Assembly: GCF_008932115.1 (NCBI RefSeq)
Contig: NZ_CP044543.1
Location: 4,780,501 to 4,844,500 of the forward strand
From: Bradyrhizobium betae
GTDB taxonomy: Bacteria; Pseudomonadota; Alphaproteobacteria; Rhizobiales; Xanthobacteraceae
Length of the DNA: 64,000 nucleotides
Direction of reading: 5' to 3'
How positions within the stretch are numbered: position 1 is the stretch's first letter; each line of letters opens with the position of its first letter. The translations under genes and the position numbers were made by a program. The notes below the pieces were generated by a model, which saw only the letters and a program-made list of their open reading frames with translations, was not told the DNA's origin and did not search any database. This document shows positions 1 to 9,483 of this stretch, in pieces.

Positions 1-1885
1 TGCCCGGTTCCATCGGCCCCATCACATAGGAGAGGAACCGCCCTTCCGGAAATTTCCAGTCGTTCTCGGTCATCTCGTTGCCTTCAGGCGTCAGCCACAG
101 CGCACCGTAGGAGATGCCATCCTTGGGGCGGCCGTCGAGCCAGCGATGGCTGCGAAGCTGCGAGAAGCGGCGGCGGATGTCGGCGAGACCGGTGACGAAA
201 TCGACCATGTCGTCGCCATCCTTGCCGAGATTGTCCCAGCCGACCCAGCCGACCTCGTTGTCCTGGCAGTAAGCGTTGTTGTTGCCGGATTGCGAATTGC
301 CGACCTCGTCGCCGGCGAGGATCAGCGGAATGCCTTGCGCCAGCATCAGGCAGGCCAGCACGTTCTTGCGAAGCTGCCGGCGTAGTCCGATGATCTGGGG
401 ATCGTCGGTCGGGCCTTCGACGCCGCAATTATTGCTGTGGTTGTCGCTGGAGCCGTCGCGATTGTCCTCGCCATTGGCTTCGTTGTGCTTCTCGTTGTAG
501 CTGAAGAGGTCGGCGAGCGTGAAACCGTCGTGCACCGTGATGTGGTTGATGCTGGCGCGCGGCCGCCGTCCGTCATGGTTGAACAAATCGGACGATGCCG
601 TCATGCGGCTGGAGATATCGCCGATCAGGCTGCCTTCGCCGCTCCAGTAGCGCCGCATGGCGCTGCGATAGCGGTCGTTCCACTCCGACCATTGCGAGGG
701 AAACGCGCCGACCTGGTAGCCGCCGAGGCCGAGATCCCAGGGCTCGGCAACGAGCTTGACGGTCGCCAGCACAGGATCCTGCCGGATCGCGGTCAGGAAC
801 GAGATGCCGCGATCATAGCCGTTCACCCCGCGCGCTAGCGTGGTGGCGAGGTCGAAGCGGAAGCCGTCGACATGGCAGACCTCGACCCAGTAGCGCAGCG
901 AATCCATCACCATCTGCAGCACGCGTGGATGCGTGAGGTTCACCGACGAACCGCAGCCGGTGAAGTCGTCGTAATAGCGCGGGTTGTCGCGGTTGAGCCA
1001 GTAATAGGAGGCGTTGTCGATGCCGCGATAGCACAGCGTCGGGCCGAGGTGATTGCCCTCTGCGGTGTGGTTGTAGACGACGTCGAGCATCACCTCGATG
1101 CCGGCGTCGTGCAGGCGCGCCACCGTGGTGCGGAAGGAGTCGAGCGCGTTGTCCTGGGCGTAGCGTGCCTCGGGCGCGAAGAAGGATAGCGTGTTGTAGC
1201 CCCAGTAATTGGCGAGCTTCTTCTCGACCAATATGCGATCGTCGACGAAGGCGTGGATGGGCAGGAGCTCGACCGTGGTGACGCCGAGCTTCTTCAGATG
1301 CTCGATCATCGCCGGTGACGACAGCCCGCCATAGGTGCCGCGCAGATTCGGCGGCACGTCGTCGCGCTTCTGCGTCAGGCCCTTGACGTGGGCCTCGTAG
1401 ATGATGGTGTCTTCCCAGGGGATGTTGGGCCGGATCTCGCGGCGGCCCCAGTTGAAGGTCTCGTCGACGACCACGCCCTTCGGCATGCCGCGCGCGTTGT
1501 CGCGCCGGTCGAACGACAAATCCTCGCGCGGGCTTCCGGTGCGGTAGGCGAAATGCGCGTCGCTCCACACCAGCCGGCCCGCAAGCCGCTTGGCATAGGG
1601 GTCGAGCAGCAGCTTGTTGGCGTTGAAGCGGTGGCCGTGCTCGGGCTCGTAGGGGCCGTGCACGCGATAGCCGTAGAGCTGGCCCGGCGAGACGTCGTTG
1701 AGATAGCCGTGCCAGACGTCCTCGGTGCGTTCGGGCAGCTCGATGCGCTCGAGCTCGCGCCGGCCCTGGCCGTCGAACAGGCATAGCTCGACCTTCTGCG
1801 CATTCGCGGAGAACAGCGCGAAGTTGGTGCCGCGTCCGTCCCAGCTTGCACCGAGGCGTGCGGGCGATCCGGCAGTCAGGCGCAT
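1..1885 (-). CDS. glgX: Glycogen debranching enzyme GlgX (partial, 3' end beyond window)
   Basis: Isoamylase-type GH13 enzyme that hydrolyses alpha-1,6 branches of glycogen in the cytoplasm. The frame is open from ATG at 1885 to the left edge (628 codons), so roughly the last 60-100 residues of a normal GlgX (about 690-730 aa) are missing. An N-terminal CBM48-like region (WDGRGTNFALFSANA near residue 15) precedes the GH13 barrel. Catalytic residues are present: Asp345 in GFRFDLATT, Glu381 in LVAEPWDLG and the Asp of TVHDGFTLAD. It is the last gene of the glgE-treS-glgB-glgX run and starts 3 bp after the glgB stop. A GGAAAG stretch lies about 9 bases before the ATG. TreX-type isoamylases are close relatives, but the glgB neighbour favours GlgX. 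Confidence 0.93.
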   Translation of the reverse strand, partial: MRLTAGSPARLGASWDGRGTNFALFSANAQKVELCLFDGQGRRELERIELPERTEDVWHGYLNDVSPGQLYGYRVHGPYEPEHGHRFNANKLLLDPYAKRLAGRLVWSDAHFAYRTGSPREDLSFDRRDNARGMPKGVVVDETFNWGRREIRPNIPWEDTIIYEAHVKGLTQKRDDVPPNLRGTYGGLSSPAMIEHLKKLGVTTVELLPIHAFVDDRILVEKKLANYWGYNTLSFFAPEARYAQDNALDSFRTTVARLHDAGIEVMLDVVYNHTAEGNHLGPTLCYRGIDNASYYWLNRDNPRYYDDFTGCGSSVNLTHPRVLQMVMDSLRYWVEVCHVDGFRFDLATTLARGVNGYDRGISFLTAIRQDPVLATVKLVAEPWDLGLGGYQVGAFPSQWSEWNDRYRSAMRRYWSGEGSLIGDISSRMTASSDLFNHDGRRPRASINHITVHDGFTLADLFSYNEKHNEANGEDNRDGSSDNHSNNCGVEGPTDDPQIIGLRRQLRKNVLACLMLAQGIPLILAGDEVGNSQSGNNNAYCQDNEVGWVGWDNLGKDGDDMVDFVTGLADIRRRFSQLRSHRWLDGRPKDGISYGALWLTPEGNEMTENDWKFPEGRFLSYVMGPMEPG

Positions 1886-1888
1886 CGG

Positions 1889-4036
1889 TCAGCTTTCCGG
1901 AACGAGGAAGATCGCGGCGAGAGGCGGAATGGTGAGGCGAAGCTCGGGCGGCTTGCCGTCAACGGCATGCACCTCGCCGATGTTCCCGACATTGGTGCCG
2001 CCATAATGGGCGGAGTCCGAATTGAACACCTCTTTCCACTTGCCGGCAAACGGCACAGGGATGCGATAGTTACGATAGACGTTGGGCGAGAAGTTGACGA
2101 TGACGAGGCACCGCGCGTGCGCGTCGATCCCCTTGCGCAGCCAGGCGAACACATTGCGGTTGGCATCGTCCGTGACCAGCCATTCGAAGCCGGCCGGGTC
2201 GCAATCCATCTGATGCAGCGCCGGCACGGCGCGATAGACCCGGTTGAGATCGCGGATCAGAGACTGAATGCCGGAGTGGTTCTTGTAGTCCAGCAGGTGC
2301 CAGTCGAGCGACTGGTCGTGATTCCATTCGCGGCTCTGCGCGATCTCGTTGCCCATGAACAGCAGCTTCTTGCCAGGATGGCCGAACATGAAGCTGTAAT
2401 AGGCGCGCAAATTCGCGAAGCGCTGCCATTCGTCGCCGGGCATGCGGCCGAGAATCGAGCGTTTGCCGTGCACGACCTCGTCATGCGACAGCGGCAGGAT
2501 GAAGTTTTCGGAGAAGGCGTAGTGCAGGCCGAACAGGATGTCGCCGTGATGATGCTTGCGGTGGATGGGATCCTTGCTGATGTAGTTCAGCGTGTCGTGC
2601 ATCCAGCCCATGTTCCACTTGTAGCCGAAGCCGAGCCCGCCGAATTCGACCGGGCGCGAGACCTGCGGCCACGCAGTGGATTCCTCCGCCGCTGTCGTCG
2701 CCTGCGGGAAGCGCGCAAACAGCTCGGTGTTGACGCGGCGCAGGAACGCGATCGCCTCGATGTTTTCCCGGCCGCCATACTGGTTGGGAATCCAGGCTCC
2801 CGGTGGGCGGCTGTAGTCGAGATAGAGCATGGATGCCACGGCGTCGACGCGCAGGCCGTCGATGGCGTAGCGCTCCAGCCAGAACAGCGCATTCGACACC
2901 AGGAAGTTCGTCACTTCGGTGCGGCCGTAATTGTAGATCAGCGTGCCCCAATCGAGGTGGCGGCCCTGCAGCGGGTTGGCATGCTCGTAGAGCGCGGTAC
3001 CGTCGAAGCTGCCGAGCCCGTGCGGATCGTCGGGGAAGTGGCCGGGCACCCAATCGAGCAGCACGGCAATGCCCTCTCGATGGCAGGCATCGACCAGCGC
3101 GGCGAAATCCCCCGGCGTGCCGAAGCGGCTGGTCGGCGCGTAGAGACCGGTCGGCTGGTAGCCCCAGGAGCCGTCGAAGGGATGCTCGCTGACGGGCAGG
3201 AATTCCAGATGGGTGAAGCCCATGTCGCGGGCATAGGCCGGCAATTGCTCGGCGAGCTCGCGATAGGTCAGCCACTCGTTGCCGTTCTTGCGCCGCCAGG
3301 ACCCGAGATGGACCTCGTAGATCGACATCGGCGCAGACAGCGCGTTGATGCCGTCGGGCGCCGGACGCGGACGCGGCAGATGTGCCTCGTCGAACACGAT
3401 CGAGGCGGTCTTCGGCCGCACCTCGCTCGCGAACGCCATCGGATCGGATTTCTGCGGAAGCTGATGGCCGTGCGGTCCGATCATGTCGAACTTGTAGTGG
3501 TCGCCGGCCTTGGCGTGCGGGACGAACAATTCCCAATAGCCGTTGCCGCGCACCCGCATGGGATGGCGCCGGGCGTCCCAGAAATTGAAGTCGCCGACCA
3601 CGGACACGCGCCGCGCATTCGGTGCCAGCACCACGAAGCCGATGCCGTCGATGCCTTCGAGCCGCATCGGATGCGCGCCGAGCTTGTCGTAGAGGCGCTG
3701 GTGCGTGCCTTCGCCGAGCAGATAGAGATCGAAGTCGGTCAGGATCGGCGGAAAACGATAGGCGTCCTCGAATTCGACGACGTTACCGCCGAACTTGGCG
3801 CGGAGCTGATAGTGCCTGGACCCGTTGGGGAGAACGCCGATGAACAGGCCGGCATCGTGGACCCGATCGAGCCGGGCGACCTCGCCATGCTCGCCGACCG
3901 CCTCGACGTTCGAGGCCTCCGGCAGGAAGGCGCGCACCACGCTCGTGCCGTCCTCGGGATGCAGCCCGAGATAATGGAAGGGATCGGAGTGGCGGCCCTC
4001 GATGATCGCGTAGGCCTCGGCGGGCAGTTTAGGCAT
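1889..4036 (-). CDS. glgB: 1,4-alpha-glucan branching enzyme GlgB
   Basis: Transfers alpha-1,4-glucan segments to alpha-1,6 positions, making branched alpha-glucan from the linear product of the upstream genes. 715 aa from ATG 4036; an in-frame GTG at 4054 would add six residues but lacks a ribosome-binding site, whereas GAGAG lies 8 bases before the ATG. The start overlaps the treS stop by 8 bp, implying translational coupling. Two N-terminal CBM48-type regions precede the GH13 barrel. Catalytic residues are intact: Asp398 in [10 protein letters not shown], Glu451 in AAEEST and Asp in [10 protein letters not shown]; the 53-residue Asp-to-Glu spacing equals that of E. coli GlgB (405/458). Length is normal for the family. 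Confidence 0.96.
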   Translation of the reverse strand: MPKLPAEAYAIIEGRHSDPFHYLGLHPEDGTSVVRAFLPEASNVEAVGEHGEVARLDRVHDAGLFIGVLPNGSRHYQLRAKFGGNVVEFEDAYRFPPILTDFDLYLLGEGTHQRLYDKLGAHPMRLEGIDGIGFVVLAPNARRVSVVGDFNFWDARRHPMRVRGNGYWELFVPHAKAGDHYKFDMIGPHGHQLPQKSDPMAFASEVRPKTASIVFDEAHLPRPRPAPDGINALSAPMSIYEVHLGSWRRKNGNEWLTYRELAEQLPAYARDMGFTHLEFLPVSEHPFDGSWGYQPTGLYAPTSRFGTPGDFAALVDACHREGIAVLLDWVPGHFPDDPHGLGSFDGTALYEHANPLQGRHLDWGTLIYNYGRTEVTNFLVSNALFWLERYAIDGLRVDAVASMLYLDYSRPPGAWIPNQYGGRENIEAIAFLRRVNTELFARFPQATTAAEESTAWPQVSRPVEFGGLGFGYKWNMGWMHDTLNYISKDPIHRKHHHGDILFGLHYAFSENFILPLSHDEVVHGKRSILGRMPGDEWQRFANLRAYYSFMFGHPGKKLLFMGNEIAQSREWNHDQSLDWHLLDYKNHSGIQSLIRDLNRVYRAVPALHQMDCDPAGFEWLVTDDANRNVFAWLRKGIDAHARCLVIVNFSPNVYRNYRIPVPFAGKWKEVFNSDSAHYGGTNVGNIGEVHAVDGKPPELRLTIPPLAAIFLVPES

Positions 4037-7000
4037 GGGCTTCGCTCTCGGCACTGGACAGGATGCGAAGCAGGCTGGTCAGCGGCGCATGAAGCCCCTC
4101 CGGCCGGTGGGACAGCTCGTACTCTACTTCGTCGAAGGCTTGATCAAGCAGGAAAAACCTTAACAGGCCGTCCGCGGATTGCCGGTCTTGCGGCCACAGC
4201 CGCCGGTCGGTCATGGCCTCGCGATAGGCCGACAGGAAGGTCGCGGTGGCGCGTTCGCGCCATTCGCCGAGCGCCGCCGCGAGCCGGCCCTGCTCGTCGC
4301 CGCCGCCCGACAGCGCGCGGTTAAGCGCCGCGTTAACCGAAAGATCAATCGAGCGGATCAGGCCGGCGACGTCGCGTGCGGCTGGCAGCTTGCGCCGCTT
4401 GTCGGCCAAAGGCAGACGCGGATCGCCGTCGAAGTCGATGATGAAGATATCGTCCTTCACGATCAGAGTCTGCCCGAGACGGAAGTCGCCATGATGACGA
4501 ATGTTCAACCCACCGATGTCCGATGGCAAGAGCGCATTCAGCTGGTCGGGCAGCGTCGCGCGCATTGCGGCGAGCCGGTCGATCAGCGGCCGCTCGCCCT
4601 CGTGCCCGGCGGTGCGGCTGTCGGCGAGCCGCTCGAAAACCCGCTCGGCCCGGGCCTTGAGGTCCGCGGTCCAGCGCTTGACGTGATTGGGGCCGGTCGG
4701 CTCCGGCGCGAGATCGTCGGGCCTTGCGGCGGCCAGAGCGACATGCAGTTCGGCCAGCCGCCGGCCGATCTGCGCCATGAAGTGCAGATAGGGCGCCTGC
4801 TCCTGGGTTTCACGCGGCATCTCGCCCGGCGGCAGCACCCGCTGCTCGTCGATATAGCGGTCGAGATAGCCGGCGGTGACGGCCCAGCCGTCGCCCTGGT
4901 TCTCGACATAGGCATGCAGCACGCCGAGCGCGCTGCGGCTGTCGTCGTCGACCAGCTCGACGCTGCCGAGCAGCGCGGGCGTGTTGGCAAAGCGGGCGAC
5001 CTCGGTGAGGTAACGGCCGATCTCGATCTCGGGACTGATGCCGCTGTCGAGCTTCCGATAGATCTTGGCGACGTACTGGTTGTCGACCAGCGCCGTGCTG
5101 TTCGACTGCTCGATCGCGCGGATGCGCTCGGGCTCCTTAATGGTGTAATCGGCGAACCGGCTGGTGGCCTTGAAGTCGAGCCGCAGATTGTTCTCCTCCA
5201 CCACCAGGTTCTGCGACAGATTGCGCAGGAACAGGCCGATGAAGATCTGGTCGGTCGCGACGTCGAGCAGCGTGCCCTCGCGCGCGCCCTGGCGTACGGC
5301 GGCGAGCGCCTTCGGATTGAAGCGCTCGCGGTCGAAGCGCACCCATTCGATCTGCATCGGCAGCACGTAACGCGTCGTGACGTCGTGCTGCGCCGTCTCG
5401 AAGAACGCGATCCAGGGCCTGTTGTCGCCGATGTCGCAGAACGGCACTGCCGAGAGCAGCGTCGGCTTGATGTGCTTGGGGTTGTGCTCGGGATACCAGC
5501 GCGTCCGCGACAGGAATCCCGGCAGCACCTCGTGCTCGAATACGCCGCGTTCGCGTGCCAGCGACACCCAGGTCGAATTGACCGGCACCACCAGCGTCTC
5601 GAACTCCGGCACCGCGTGTGGCGTCACCGGTTCGGACTTGTCGCGCTCGTTGAGCTGGAACCAGTAGAAGCCGTAGGGCCCCAGCGTGATCATGTAGGGC
5701 AATTCGCCGATCGGCGGGAAGCGCGTACGGCCGAGCATCTCCTGCGGGATGCGGTCCTTCCACGGCGACAAGTCGAGCTCGGTCGCCTGCGCGGCGCGCG
5801 ACAAATTGGCGACGCAGAGGATCACCTCGTCGCGATATTGCCTGACATAGGCCAGCACGGAGCGGTTGGCCGGGCGGATGAAGGTCATGGTGCCGCGGCC
5901 GAAGGCGAGCGTCGACTTGCGCACCGAGATCAGCCGCTTGGTGGCGCTGAGCAGCGAGGACAGGCTGCGCGACTGTGCCTCCACGTTGACCGATTCGTAT
6001 CCGTAGACGGGATCCATGATCAGCGGCGCATAGAGGCGGGCCGGGTCGCAGCGGGAGAAGCCGCCGTTGCGGTCCGGGCTCCATTGCATCGGCGTGCGCA
6101 CGCCGTTGCGGTCGCCGAGATAGATGTTGTCGCCCATGCCGATCTCGTCGCCGTAATAGATGATCGGCGTGCCCGGGAAAGACAGCAGCAGCGAGTTCAT
6201 CAGCTCGATCTTGCGCCGGTCATTGTCCATCAGCGGCGCGAGGCGGCGGCGGATGCCGACGTTGATGCGGGCGCGCGGGTCGTTGGCGTAGGTGGTCCAG
6301 AGATAGTCGCGCTCGACGTCGGTCACCATCTCCAGCGTCAGCTCGTCATGGTTGCGCAGGAACAGCGCCCATTGGCAGCTCGCCGGAATGTCCGGCGTCT
6401 GGCGCAAAATGTCGGTGATCGGGAAACGGTCCTCCTGCGCGATCGCCATGTAGATGCGCGGCATCAGCGGGAAATGATAGGCCATGTGGCATTCGTCGCC
6501 ACGGCCGAAATATTCCTGCACGTCCTCCGGCCATTGATTGGCCTCGGCCAGCAGCAGCTTGCCCTTGGAGTAGGAGTCCAGCTCCTGGCGCAGCCGCTTG
6601 ATGATCGCATGCGTCTCGGGGAGGTTCTCGTTCGAGGTGCCCTCGCGCTCGCACAGATAGGGAATGGCGTCGAGCCGGAAGCCGTCGACGCCGGCGTCGA
6701 GCCAGCGCTTCATCACCTGGATCAGCGCGCTGACGACGCGCGGATTGTCGAAATTGAGGTCCGGCTGGTGCGAGAAGAAGCGGTGCCAGTAGAACGCGCC
6801 GGCCTCGTGATCCCAGGTCCAGTTCGACTTCTCCGTGTCGGTGAAGATGATGCGCGTGCCCTGGTATTTCTGGTCGGTGTCGCTCCAGACATACCAGTTG
6901 CGGGCGCTCGAGCCCGGATGGCTGCGGCGCGCGCGCTTGAACCATTTGTGCTGGTCGGAGGTGTGGTTGACGACGAGCTCGGTGATGACGCGCAGGCCGC

Positions 7001-7322
7001 GCTTCTGCGCTTCCTGGATGAAGCGCTTGAAGTCCTTCATGGTCCCGAAATCGGGATTGACCGAGCCGTAGTCGCCGATGTCGTAGCCGTCGTCGCGGCC
7101 GGGCGAGGGGTAGAACGGCAGCAGCCACAGCGCGGTGACGCCGAGCTCCTGGAGATAAGGCAGCTTCTCGGTCAGTCCGGCGAAGTCGCCGATGCCGTCA
7201 TTGTTGCTGTCGGCAAAAGCCTTGACGTGGAGCTGGTAGATGATGGCGTCCTTGTACCACAGCTCATCCACGATTTCGGCAGCCTCGGACGTCTTGGTGT
7301 CGACGGAAGACAATACATTCAT
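4029..7322 (-). CDS. treS: Trehalose synthase / maltokinase fusion protein (TreS-Pep2)
   Basis: Two-domain enzyme of 1097 aa. The N-terminal GH13 half (about residues 20-560) is trehalose synthase, interconverting trehalose and maltose, with Asp218 in [10 protein letters not shown], Glu260 in [10 protein letters not shown] and Asp326 in FLRNHDELT. The C-terminal half (about 600-1097) is a maltokinase that uses ATP to make maltose-1-phosphate, with the kinase signature [11 protein letters not shown] at 943-953 and IIDFDGDP ending at 968. The usual family form of that last motif is DFEGEP, so both acidic positions have changed conservatively. ATG 7322 is chosen because AAGGA lies 7 bases upstream; a 15-residue longer reading has no such site. 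It lies 10 bp after the GlgE-like gene and overlaps glgB. The fusion is common outside Actinobacteria. Confidence 0.95.
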   Translation of the reverse strand: MNVLSSVDTKTSEAAEIVDELWYKDAIIYQLHVKAFADSNNDGIGDFAGLTEKLPYLQELGVTALWLLPFYPSPGRDDGYDIGDYGSVNPDFGTMKDFKRFIQEAQKRGLRVITELVVNHTSDQHKWFKRARRSHPGSSARNWYVWSDTDQKYQGTRIIFTDTEKSNWTWDHEAGAFYWHRFFSHQPDLNFDNPRVVSALIQVMKRWLDAGVDGFRLDAIPYLCEREGTSNENLPETHAIIKRLRQELDSYSKGKLLLAEANQWPEDVQEYFGRGDECHMAYHFPLMPRIYMAIAQEDRFPITDILRQTPDIPASCQWALFLRNHDELTLEMVTDVERDYLWTTYANDPRARINVGIRRRLAPLMDNDRRKIELMNSLLLSFPGTPIIYYGDEIGMGDNIYLGDRNGVRTPMQWSPDRNGGFSRCDPARLYAPLIMDPVYGYESVNVEAQSRSLSSLLSATKRLISVRKSTLAFGRGTMTFIRPANRSVLAYVRQYRDEVILCVANLSRAAQATELDLSPWKDRIPQEMLGRTRFPPIGELPYMITLGPYGFYWFQLNERDKSEPVTPHAVPEFETLVVPVNSTWVSLARERGVFEHEVLPGFLSRTRWYPEHNPKHIKPTLLSAVPFCDIGDNRPWIAFFETAQHDVTTRYVLPMQIEWVRFDRERFNPKALAAVRQGAREGTLLDVATDQIFIGLFLRNLSQNLVVEENNLRLDFKATSRFADYTIKEPERIRAIEQSNSTALVDNQYVAKIYRKLDSGISPEIEIGRYLTEVARFANTPALLGSVELVDDDSRSALGVLHAYVENQGDGWAVTAGYLDRYIDEQRVLPPGEMPRETQEQAPYLHFMAQIGRRLAELHVALAAARPDDLAPEPTGPNHVKRWTADLKARAERVFERLADSRTAGHEGERPLIDRLAAMRATLPDQLNALLPSDIGGLNIRHHGDFRLGQTLIVKDDIFIIDFDGDPRLPLADKRRKLPAARDVAGLIRSIDLSVNAALNRALSGGGDEQGRLAAALGEWRERATATFLSAYREAMTDRRLWPQDRQSADGLLRFFLLDQAFDEVEYELSHRPEGLHAPLTSLLRILSSAESEAHA

Positions 7323-7332
7323 GGCGTGATCC

Positions 7333-9279
7333 TTACGCCAGGCAGCGGAACAAGAGCGCAGGATCACGGTCGGGATCGATACGCAATTTGATCCCGCCCC
7401 ATTCGATGCGGGACTGTTCGCCTGTCAGGAGATTTTCGAGTGCGCTGACGGGGCGGCGCTCGCCGCCGGCGTCGATGGTGAGGTCGCCGAGCGGCAGCCA
7501 GAATTCGCGCTCATGGCGCGAGAGGGCGATGACCGCGACGACGGTATTGGCCGGATCGGCTGCCTCCTTGGCGAAGGCGATCGTTTCGCCGTCTTCGACG
7601 GCAAGGAAGCGCAGGTTCGCAGTCTGCTGAAGCGCGGCGTTGTCGTTGCGGATGCGGTTCATCTCCGTGATGTAGGCTTTGATATTGTCCGGCCTGTCCC
7701 AGTCGCGCTGCTTGATCTCGTACTTCTCGGAATTGAGATATTCTTCGCTGCCGGGGATCGCCTCGTGCTCCAGCAGCTCGAAGCCGCTGTAGACGCCGTA
7801 ATTGCCCGATAGCGTCGCCGCCAGCGCAACGCGCGACTTGAACGCCCAGGCTTCGCCGCTCTGGAGATGATAGGGCAGCAGGTCAGGCGTGTTGACGAAC
7901 AGGTTCGGGCGATAGAAATCCCGCTCGGGGTAGCGCGTCAGCTCGCCGAGATATTGCTCCAGCTCCCACTTCGCCGTGCGCCAGGGGAAATAGCTGAAGG
8001 ACTGCGCGAAGCCGAGCTTGGCGAGGCCCTTCATCAGCTTCGGCCGCGCGAACGTCTTGGAGAACAGGACCACCTCGGGATGCCGGCGGCGGATGTCACC
8101 GATCAGCCACTCCCAGAACGGCAACGGCGCGGTGTCGTGATTGTCGATGGCGAAGATGGTCACGCCATGGTCGATCCAGAACAGCATGGCATCGCGAAAC
8201 GCATTCCACAGCCCGGCTCGATCGACGGATGTGAAATCGGGGAGGACGATGTCCGAATAGGGGCCATCCGCCGTCCGCACCGAGCGGTCTGGCCGCCACT
8301 TGAACCATTCCGGATGCTGCGTCAGCCAGGGGTGATCCGGCGAGCACTGCACGGCGAAGTCGAGTGCGAGTTCGAGGCCGTATTCGAGACAGGTCGCGAC
8401 CAGCGCGCGGAAATCCTCGATGGTGCCGAGCTCCGGATGCAGCGCATCGTGCCCGCCTTCGGCCGAGCCGATCGCATAGGGCGACCCCGGATCGCCTTCG
8501 CTCGCCACCGGCGCATTGTTGCGGCCCTTGCGACGAGTCTTGCCGATCGGGTGGATCGGCGTGAAGTAGAGCACGTCAAAGCCCATCGCGGCGATATCGG
8601 GCACGCGCGCGATGCAGTCGCGCAGCGTGCCGTGCTGGCCCGGCACAGTGCTCTGGCTGCGCGGCATCATCTGATACCAGGCGCCAAAGCGCGCTCTGTC
8701 GCGGTCGACGATCAGCGGGAAGTTTTGCGAGCGGGTCAGGTCGGGGCGCGGCTGGCTCTCGGCCATGGCTGCGCCGAGCTCGGTTTCGAGCAGCGGCGCG
8801 ACTTCGCCAGTCTGAAGAAAATCCTCGCATTGCCTGACGATCACGGCCGCGGCGTCCTGCCGCGCGCCATGTGCCTTGGTCAAGAGGCCGGCGCCCTCGA
8901 TCGCATCGAGGCTGACATCCACACCGGTATGCTGCTTGCGCGCAACGGCGTGCGACCAGGTGGCGAACTCGTCGGTCCAGGCTTCGATGGCGTAGACATA
9001 TCGGCCGGGCTCAACGGGGGTGAACGCGCCGGACCAGCGGTCATTGCCGTGAGGGATCATCGGCTCGCTCCGCCATTCACGCTCCTGCTCTCCTCGCCAG
9101 ATCAGCGCCGCGCCGATCACGGCGTCGCCGTCTCGGTAGATGTCGGCCCAGACCTCGACCGGTTCGGCAGCGATCCGCTTCACGGCAAAGCGGCCGCCGT
9201 CGATCGACGGATAGATATCTTCGATGAGGAAAGCACTGCCGGCTGCGGCGCTCTCGACAGTTTGAATTGTCTTGTTCAC
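7333..9279 (-). CDS. glgE: GlgE-like maltosyltransferase homologue with altered active site
   Basis: By overall sequence this is alpha-1,4-glucan:maltose-1-phosphate maltosyltransferase (GH13_3), about 648 aa from GTG 9279: VLYFTPIHPIGKTRRKGRNN, an SPYAIGSAEGGHD stretch, NLFVNTPD and SEEYLNSEKYE are conserved. The active site is not. The nucleophile Asp379 is kept, but the family's RVDNPHTKP reads AIDNHDTAP. The acid/base Glu in the LAEAF/LSEAF motif is Lys408 (LFSKTFARP, AAG at 8056-8058), exactly 29 residues after the Asp as in characterised GlgE. The phosphate-binding ENPPKKYQD loop reads DGPYSD. The protein may be inactive or may act on another substrate. A longer reading to 9471 is unlikely because it crosses the promoter palindrome. 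Start confidence is moderate, as no clear ribosome-binding site is visible. Confidence 0.85.
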   Translation of the reverse strand: MNKTIQTVESAAAGSAFLIEDIYPSIDGGRFAVKRIAAEPVEVWADIYRDGDAVIGAALIWRGEQEREWRSEPMIPHGNDRWSGAFTPVEPGRYVYAIEAWTDEFATWSHAVARKQHTGVDVSLDAIEGAGLLTKAHGARQDAAAVIVRQCEDFLQTGEVAPLLETELGAAMAESQPRPDLTRSQNFPLIVDRDRARFGAWYQMMPRSQSTVPGQHGTLRDCIARVPDIAAMGFDVLYFTPIHPIGKTRRKGRNNAPVASEGDPGSPYAIGSAEGGHDALHPELGTIEDFRALVATCLEYGLELALDFAVQCSPDHPWLTQHPEWFKWRPDRSVRTADGPYSDIVLPDFTSVDRAGLWNAFRDAMLFWIDHGVTIFAIDNHDTAPLPFWEWLIGDIRRRHPEVVLFSKTFARPKLMKGLAKLGFAQSFSYFPWRTAKWELEQYLGELTRYPERDFYRPNLFVNTPDLLPYHLQSGEAWAFKSRVALAATLSGNYGVYSGFELLEHEAIPGSEEYLNSEKYEIKQRDWDRPDNIKAYITEMNRIRNDNAALQQTANLRFLAVEDGETIAFAKEAADPANTVVAVIALSRHEREFWLPLGDLTIDAGGERRPVSALENLLTGEQSRIEWGGIKLRIDPDRDPALLFRCLA

Positions 9280-9349
9280 GGTGATGCCATTGACAAGAAA
9301 GCAGGAGCCCGTTTCCCTTGCCGGGAACCTACGCTTGATACCTATATAG

Positions 9350-9405
9350 AAAGCCGCTTGTGTGTCATTGGTTCCCCTGGGAACGGCAGGCGCGGTTTGC
9401 GAGTT
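9350..9405. promoter_or_regulatory. Divergent glgE/malQ promoter region with back-to-back GGAAC (EcfG-like) elements
   Basis: A perfect inverted repeat GTTCCC-CT-GGGAAC at 9371-9384 places a GGAAC box on each strand. On the plus strand GGAAC (9380-9384) is followed after 17 bases by aGTT (9402-9405), close to the EcfG consensus GGAAC-N16/17-cGTT, about 80 bases before the malQ ATG. On the minus strand GGAAC (complement of 9371-9375) is followed after 17 bases by CTTT (complement of 9350-9353), one base off consensus, about 70 bases before the GTG of the glgE-like gene. General-stress control of trehalose/glycogen genes fits known EcfG regulons; here it is inferred from sequence only. Confidence 0.45.
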
Positions 9406-9483
9406 GACCCTGACTAACCTCTTCCGCGCCCTCGTTAAAATCGATGCCCCCGGCCAGAGAATGGCCTGCAAGCTGCGTGCCGA

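Noticed and set aside
1967..4324. 785-codon plus-strand frame opposite glgB
   Set aside because: Same shadow effect; no recognisable motifs, and it spans the glgB/treS junction.
4179..7391. Long plus-strand open frame of 1070 codons opposite treS-maltokinase
   Set aside because: Antisense shadow: high GC third positions suppress stop codons on the opposite strand; the translation is rich in Arg/Val/Asp without any domain, and the minus strand encodes a well-conserved enzyme.
9280..9471. 64-residue N-terminal extension of the GlgE-like protein
   Set aside because: It would read through the promoter palindrome to within 13 bp of malQ and has no similarity to known GlgE N-termini.
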